Origin: Silurus meridionalis
Lineage: Eukaryota > Chordata > Actinopteri > Siluriformes > Siluridae
Direction: 5' to 3'
DNA length: 64,000 nt
Assembly: GCF_014805685.1 (NCBI RefSeq)
Contig: NC_060896.1
Coordinates: 11,694,889 to 11,758,888 of the forward strand
Shown one piece after another: positions 57,160 to 64,000 of this stretch (positions are counted from its first letter, which is position 1; every line of letters begins with the position of its first letter). A program made the translations under genes and the position numbers. Below the pieces are notes generated by a model. That model was not told the DNA's origin, searched no databases, and worked only from the letters and a program-made list of their open reading frames with translations.

Positions 57160-60100
57160 ATTTTAACTTCAAAAATCAATTTTTAACTTCAGGTTGCAAC
57201 ACAAAGATTTGCTGAGTAAAAACACTAAAAAGTTCATGAGTAATGGAATAGTTATGCACAGCACAGCACTAAGCGAAACAATTTTCCAGCACTTGATCCT
57301 GATTAGATCATGATTGCAAATGCTTAAGTATTTGCTCGTCAACCTGTAATTTTGTTTTAGAGTTCATGGTGACATCACAGTTTTGCTTAGAATGAATGTT
57401 TCCTAATACTGAACCCATAAATAACATGTCATTCATTGTTTTAACCAAAGTATTTTGCATCCTAACATTAACATTCATTTCAAGCATGTGTTTTATGCTA
57501 ACTTCAAGAAGGGTATGTAGTTGTGATGTGCTTTGTTTTTTTCCCAGTCAGACCACAGGATTCTTTTTCTACCATTTGATTAATGCTGGAGTTATTGACC
57601 CCCCGCAGACCAAAGAACCAGGCAAAAATGCAAAAAATGTTAAACTAGTGCAGCTTCTCTGCTTAAATTGTTTATGGGACAGGATTACATGCTGTAAACA
57701 CAAGGCAAGAGCCAGCAGTGGAAAAGTTGATGTTCACTATGGAATGCACAATATACCAACACAATGAAAGTTGATTTGGTTTATAAAGAGACTTTTTTTT
57801 CCTCATTTTATAAAACCAGTTATACATATCTAGTTGCTTCCTGTAATTTAATCAGAGACAAAAATCAGCAGTAGGTCAGTAGGACGGATGAGATTTTTTC
57901 AAGGTTTCTCTCAGCAGTCTCTGGAGTAACTTTGTGTAAAATTGGTGGTGGAGAAATTATGTCATACCTCCATCTTTATGCCTGTCAATTTGTTCAACTG
58001 TCTGTCCTTTTCTCAATGCATGATATCTCAAGAAAGAGAGGAAAAATAATTGTAGGTCTTAGATGGAAATATCAATGTTTCTTTCTGTTTGTCACACATT
58101 TATTTTATTTTTTGTTCAATTTTAAAAAAAGTGCTAAATGTTCTGGATGAAAATGCCCTTGCTACCAGAGGAGCTGAAAACAATTTTGCATTGATTGCAA
58201 CAGGGTCATGGTATATTTTGAGGATATTAAAAACTTCTATTTTATTCTATTACTTATTACATCCACATAACTATATCTCTTACCTACATATTTTCCTAGA
58301 AAAAGGTTGTAAAGCATAAGTCATTCTTATAAGATACAGTGTAGCACTGCATAACAGGAATAACATTCATGAAATCTTCTAGTTTTCCAATTGTTTCTTT
58401 TTTGTTTGATTTTATACTATAGAGCAATAGTTTCAGATGTAGACTAAAAAAAAAATTGTAGTCAAATAAAAAGCTTTGGTGTTCCATAGATTCCTCCTAA
58501 GTCTCTAAGACACTACCCTTTTCTCTATACATGATAATGTACCATTATTTCTAATGGGGACAAAGATGCCCCCTCCACTCTCAAGAGAATGAGAATAATT
58601 TTTCTTTGATTATCTGAGTATCACAGACAGAATAGTTACTTGTGTTTTTGGCTTTGCATGTGACACACAGGTTGACACCTGACTCCTGATTCCCGATTTG
58701 TATCCCTAGTATTTGTTGCTTTAGCACTGTTTCTCATCAGTGTTTATGGGAAATGATTGTGGGCTTGCTCTCCTGTCATGTTTAATGGAAAGCACCAGAC
58801 CAGGACACAGCACTGAAGTAAAAACTAAAGGTAGTAATAAGACAGCTTGGCCCTGAACTGTGCTGTGCTGAATGTGTCTGCATAGACAGAGCAAGAGGAA
58901 GCACCTGTCTGTGGGTGGCAGAGTCTAAAGACAGAGAGGGAGGATAAAGGCACAGCACACATGTATCCGAGGTGACACAGAGGACAAAGACTTTCTCCCC
59001 TTTACCTGATTTAGAATCATATTTTTACCAACTACGGGATTTTCCTGTTTCCCTTTATAAGTTTGGCAGTAATTCATACAAACACATTGTTGTGTAGAAG
59101 TCAGGAACTTTACAATAAAGTTAAAGACAAATGAAAGAGTGTAGTAATTTAATTAGACTTTGTGCAAAGCTGTTCCTCCATATCAGAAAAAGAATAAGAC
59201 ATATGAATATACAATGCGAAAAATGAAAAAAGCTACATAAAACAAAACAACAACAACAACAAAAATCCCACAGCCTTCTTTAGTGTATTGGCTCTCTATG
59301 AGTCTGTAGATGACAGCTTCTTCATTGTTGTTAATGCCGTTTTAGCTTTTTTTTTAATCTATCCTTAGTATTCTTTTCCTTAATTAATGTTTTAGAGGGT
59401 CCACTAATCACACACAGCTTTATACTATCAACTAATCCCCTTAATGCTTCAGCACTGTTTATTACACAATGAATTGTGCCCAAGAAAAGAATTAAATGTG
59501 GCAAATATAATTTATTAATTATGCTGTTCTCCTGTGGTGCAGGAACACTCATGGTTAAACAAGGCACACAGGAATGTACTGAGAATGGTGTGAAATGTAT
59601 TAAATGGACTAAATAGGCCAAACTTGCTGTTCACAATTAAAGCTCGGCTGTAGAATTCAGTACTCAGAATGCAGTGGAATGCCCTCATATGTATAATCAC
59701 TAATGTAATCAGTCTTTTAGATGTGACTATTAAATTTGCATTCAATAACACATTACTCCTCAAGCATCTTTGTTTTCTTTTTTATTGTTTTTGACTAAAA
59801 CTGCCTTTCAGATAAAATGCAAACCACCAACTGCAACCACTTGTTTTAAAAATAAACTTGGGTTAAACTTGGGTAAAAATAAATTTGCGTGAGACTATGA
59901 CTCAGTGGCAACTGCCTTAAAGGCACTCTCTACTGCATCCCTTGACCACCAGCTGCTGTGAACTATTTGGTCTGTCAGATGGAATGATACTGATTTTATT
60001 TTCCATGAAAGCATCCAGACCAGTTTAGTCACAGGCATGCACAGATTTCTTCACATAATATGAACTGGTAGAATACAATCAGCAACCCATTGCTCCTTTT

Positions 60101-60920
60101 TTCCGTTGTGTGTAAAAATAAAACGATGAAATATTGTTGTTTTTTGTGCATTGACATTGGCATATGCTTTTAATACACCAAGCCATAGAAGTTAATCATT
60201 GCTGTCTTTCACAAGCAGCCCAACTGCCAGACAATTAAAGTACATAAGTAAATGTTTATATATGTGGTTTATGCATACTTAAATTTTATTTCTTATTTAT
60301 ATATTAATGTATTTATGTATTTACTTATTTACAAACTGTTGTGTTTAACTGCAGAATAAAGAAGCTTCCAAGTGTAAGTAATGTGTCTTGCAGGTGTAAC
60401 AAAGGAATTCACATAAATAACAATAATAACACTCAGGGGACAAGTTAAATAAAGCCTCTGCTGTAAGATAAAGCCTCCATCTCAATCAATTAGGTTCTGT
60501 TTGACTGTGTACATCCTCGGTAACCTCGGTAAGGCGCACCATTTGTGTGTCATATGATCACACTTCGAATAATGTCCAATGGTCTACTTATGTTCTGCCC
60601 TGATCTGTTGCATTCAGACACCACCAGTTCCTAAAAATACTCTAGCCTGAAGCAAAACATATGTGTTCAGTTGTGTAAGTGTACACACTGTAATTGAAAA
60701 CATGAGGTAGAGTAGGAGAGCATGGCTGTCATTTGCCATTACAAATGTGGCCTTTAGGTTCTGCTCAGTGGTTATATGAAACAAAAGTTGTAATGAAGGT
60801 ATGATAGATATCAAGACATGTAAGCTGTGAAAAAAATGCAGTAATGATTCCATAAGGTTATAAGCAAAATTAGTTTTTCCATATTTGTTTGTTATGAATA
60901 GAGGAACTGATGCATGTATT
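57160..60920. other. AT-rich spacer, nothing recognised
   Basis: I see no coding exon, RNA gene or clear transposon end. Frames here are short and look random. Confidence 0.45.
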
Positions 60921-60924
60921 TATG

Positions 60925-60925
<1 letters not shown>

Positions 60926-60955
<30 letters not shown>
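60926..60955. repeat. (CA)n microsatellite
   Basis: An uninterrupted CA run of about 15 units. Confidence 0.95.
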
Positions 60956-60958
<3 letters not shown>

Positions 60959-60977
60959 TTTTTAATTATACTCTATA

Positions 60978-61414
60978 TATCAAGAACGAGTGCAAATCAT
61001 CCTTTATATTTGCAAATCAAAGTGCATTTGTACAAAAGAGCATTGTATTTATTGCAAAAGCCTGTACTTTTCTCAAAATCCTCAGTTTATCTCTCAAAAT
61101 TAAGTATTTGTGTCAATGAACATCTCATTGCCATTAAAATTAAAAGTCCTTTGTCATTGTTCACAAACAAGATCGTCAAAATGTTTATTAATATTGTCAG
61201 TATGACTGTGCAGTTTCAGTATTTCCTTATATAATCTACAGTTTGGATTACAGTAATTGAAAATGCACAAGAGCACAAAAATGCTCAATTAATCAAAGCA
61301 ACAAAAAATTGTCGTTATGATCTGCACAATTGACGACATGATGGGGAGGATGAACAAGTAGTTTTGAGAATTACATTTCTGATTTGAGAAAAGCTCTAAA
61401 GAAATTGAGAAAAA
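60978..61414 (-). mobile_element. TIR element, copy 3 (inverted, truncated)
   Basis: Read on the minus strand from 61414, the end CAGTTTTTCTCAATTTC is followed by TCAAAACTACTTGTTCA, GTTGCTTTGAT and later GTTCATTGACACAAATACTTA, the same order as the copies at 62.6 and 63.5 kb. TA lies next to the end. The other end breaks off near GGATGATTTGCA (about 60985) without the inverse terminus. Confidence 0.7.
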
Positions 61415-61687
61415 CTGTAATCTCAGAGTCAATTATCAAATATAAGTGATCAAATAATAGTCTCTGATCAGCACAAAGGTATAAAATTGCACTTTGTCAT
61501 CTCTATAAAAAGCTTATTAAAACTTACTTTATAACTATGTTTATAATAACAATGCACCAATGAATTACCATACCAGCATGATCAGAAATGCTTAAGGTAA
61601 ATACTTTTGTCTGATTCCAGTTGAAATGTGGTTTATGTTAAAAATGTGTGATTTTATTAGAGCATGATACAAGATTTATTGCTTTTA

Positions 61688-61751
61688 CAAGAAAATTTTA
61701 TTGGTAAAATTATGTGGGGGGTTGCATAATTTTACCAATAAAATGTTCTTG
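61688..61751. repeat. Near-perfect 27-base hairpin
   Basis: Arms 61688-61714 and 61725-61751 pair at 26 of 27 positions around the loop TGGGGGGTTG. The arms are AT-rich (TTTTATTGGTAAAATTATG core). No surrounding gene is seen. Confidence 0.85.
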
Positions 61752-62259
61752 CAGTTCATGCCACATGGCGAATCCCCTACGATTTTTCTAAGAATGAAAC
61801 TTTATGAGAATGTGTCAATGATCTTCTTTTATTATGTTAGTTTTTTTTTTTAGCCTACACATATTTTGGGCTTTGGACTGCATGCATTTGTATATGATTT
61901 TATGCTGTCAGTGGGTATAAAGAGATTTCAGGTTGTCTCATACAGTTTCATAGCATTTTACTGTTTGAACCTATTTCAGATTTTTGGTTAATTAGCATTT
62001 GTATTTAGTATCACTATGCATCACGCTCATTGTCTCATGTTTGTCTTCTTGCCATTATGATTTTTATGTTCATTTTTCTAGTTATTTTGTGTTTTGTTTT
62101 TTTTTGTCTATTGTATTATTAATAAATTAATTTGAACTTGCATCTGCTTCTCACATCATTGCATTAGAACTGTCTGCGGTTTTAATTAAAGTGATACTTA
62201 TACTTTACATTAAATTCTTAGACAGAGTGTATTTAGCACTTTTGAGTGTATAAAGCACT

Positions 62260-62318
62260 TTTGTACGTCGCTCTGGATAAGGGCGTCTGCTAAATGCCGC
62301 AAATGTAAACGTAAATGT
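62260..62318 (+). repeat. SINE tail (GTCGCTCTGGATAAGGGCGT)
   Basis: A well preserved tail consensus, GTCGCTCTGGATAAGGGCGT then CTGCTAAATGCCGCAAATG, ends in a short GTAAA/GTAAATG repeat. The SINE body upstream is not recognisable. Confidence 0.75.
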
Positions 62319-62606
62319 ATTAGATGGCAGTTCTCAGTTGGTACATACATGTCTATGTAATCATAATTCTATGTTTATGTGAAGGACCAGCAGGGCACCT
62401 TTTTTAATTGGTAAGAATAGCCAGAAAACAAAACAAAAAACTGAGATTTTATAGACTGCCTATATGACGTCACAATCCTGAGCTGATGACATTAATATTT
62501 GCACTCACAAAGGAATCAACCAAAGCAAAATACTTAAAAGAAATTGGCATGATGACCATCTGCTCAATCACAGTACAATGCTTGCATACAGTCTTCTGTT
62601 TACTTA

Positions 62607-63497
62607 CAGTTTTTTTCAGTTGCTTTGGAGCGTTACTTAGATCAAGAATGAAAGTCTCAAAACTACTTCTTCAACCTTCACATAATTTAGTCAGTCACAT
62701 CATAAAAGCAATTGTTGTTGATTTGATCAAATTGTGACTGCTTTGGTACATTTATTTATTTGATTGTGTACAAGTGTCTGCGGTTTTCTACATTATCAGT
62801 TATTCATGTCATGTTGTACAAAATATATTATACTGGTTTCACCTGAATAGTTTTAACCGCAAAAACATTTAGGCATCAGTTCATTGCATAAGTTATTAAA
62901 TGCAAAATGGTTAAACCAGTTGTCATCATAAGTCATCAAAAATTCTATTAAACATTTTATGTGTAAATGTGACTTGAATTGCTGAATTGTGAAGATGAAT
63001 CTTGAATGTCACTTATGAAGTGGAGTGAACCACATCAGATCAATCAATGATCAACTAAACCTAAAATAGGTCTAATGTGAATCTCATGACCGTTTAATTG
63101 GTGAGCATATACAGACAGAGCAAAACAGAAATTACAATTTCTGAAAACGGATGAACAACTAAGAAATGAACAGACACATTACAGTACAGTTAAAGTGTGA
63201 ATCCTGTCTTATCTCTAGCAAACAATATAAATCAAATATGCAATCAAATAAATACATTTTTGCTGCTGAAATTCATATAATTTACATATAAGAAATTCAG
63301 CCTTGTGCATTTTTAATCATTGTTCTGATGGCAATGTGATGTTCATTGACACAAATACTTACTTTTAAGAGATGAGCTTTTGCAAGAAATCCAATGTATT
63401 GTTTGGCTTGTACAAATTGTTTTTTAAAAATGTACTTACCAGTTTGCAAATACTATGGATGAATTAAGAAATGCTCCAAGGTAAATGAGAAAAACTG
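62607..63497 (+). mobile_element. TIR element, copy 1 (complete, 891 bases)
   Basis: The element starts CAGTTTTTTTCAGTTGCTTT and ends with the inverse AAATGAGAAAAACTG; the GGAGC / GCTCC steps that follow inward also mirror. TA precedes the left end. Open frames are short and no transposase motif is visible, so it is non-autonomous. The terminal pattern and TA suggest the Tc1/mariner superfamily by inference. Confidence 0.75.
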
Positions 63498-63532
63498 TGA
63501 AAGTGTGAATCCTGTCTGGTCTCTTGAAATTA

Positions 63533-64000
63533 CAGTTTTTCTCAGTCGCTTTGGAGCGCTTCTCAGATCAGAAATGAAATTCACAAAACTACTTGTTCAA
63601 ACTCCACATCATTTAGTCATTTGTGCTCATCATAAGAACATTTCTCGTTGCTTTGATCAAACTGCGAATGCTTTGGTTCATCATTTAATCAATTGTGTAG
63701 AAGTGTCTGCTTTTTCCTACATTATCAGTTGTTTATGTCATTTTGATCAAAATGTATTATACTAGTTTCACCTAAATGGTTTTAACCGCTAAAACATTTA
63801 GGCATCAGTTCATTGCATAAGTCAATGAATGCAAAATGGTTAAACCAGTTGTCAAAATTTGTCAAGCTCTTCCTCTTCACAGTTCTATTAAACTTTTTTG
63901 GTAAATGTGTCTTGAATTGATGAATTGTGCAGATGAACTGATACTTACTGATTTGCAAATCTTAAGGATGATTCTAGAAATGCTCCAAAGCAACTGAGAA
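63533..64000 (+). mobile_element. TIR element, copy 2 (cut by the window end)
   Basis: It starts CAGTTTTTCTCAGTCGCTTT after TA and follows copy 1 closely (GGTTTCACCT-type block, then TTTAGGCATCAGTTCATTGC). It reaches GAAATGCTCCAAAGCAACTG at the window edge, which is the inverse terminus, so about ten bases more should complete it. It is much shorter than copy 1 and so lacks that copy's right-hand half. Confidence 0.75.

Noticed and set aside
43340..64000. Expected SBF2 exons next to ADM
   Set aside because: Looked for on the + strand because of human synteny; no recognisable exon was found, so none is claimed.

Overview
The window is vertebrate nuclear DNA, most likely from a teleost fish. 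The genes have many short exons with GT-AG introns. AT-rich introns and spacers carry microsatellites, Tc1-like, hAT and pogo-like DNA transposons, and fragments with the fish SINE tail containing GCTCTGGATAAGG. An otophysan (catfish or characin-like) genome fits the SINE flavour, but that is inference. There is no CRISPR array, operon or prokaryotic feature.

Six genes could be assembled exon by exon. In every case the exon lengths add up to an intact reading frame. On the + strand, EIF4G2/DAP5 (1186-9880) starts at a GTG codon, and one of its introns carries a box C/D snoRNA matching SNORD97. On the - strand lies a 428-residue coiled-coil protein that I do not recognise (14063-11325). Next come LYVE1 (+, 16455-18401), RNF141 (+, 19733-22175), AMPD3 (-, 31364-24497, with candidate alternative first exons up to 38 kb) and ADM, the adrenomedullin precursor (-, 42712-41594, TATA box near 43330). 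Gene content and orientation match human 11p15.4 (ADM, AMPD3, RNF141, LYVE1, EIF4G2). IRAG1 and CTR9 are not seen, and the unrecognised coiled-coil gene occupies that interval.

From 43.4 to 64 kb no host gene is supported. The stretch is AT-rich spacer holding a Tc1-like element with a partly open DD34E transposase (53478-about 54900), a pogo-like element with inverted ends (54996-55575), a second decayed Tc1-like element on the minus strand (about 56.1-57.15 kb), SINE tails, a near-perfect hairpin at 61.7 kb, and three related copies of a TA-flanked element with CAGTTTTTCTCAG-type ends (60.98-64 kb).

The genes are independent vertebrate loci, not a pathway: translation initiation (EIF4G2), tRNA wobble methylation (the snoRNA), hyaluronan binding (LYVE1), a RING ubiquitin ligase (RNF141), AMP deamination (AMPD3) and a vasoactive peptide (ADM). 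I see no novel multi-gene system. The strongest items for a second look are the snoRNA guide, which fits the wobble C34 of elongator tRNA-Met at the D+5 position, the alternative AMPD3 first exons that all join in frame, a likely GC-AG intron in AMPD3, an extra cysteine in the adrenomedullin peptide, and the unrecognised coiled-coil gene.
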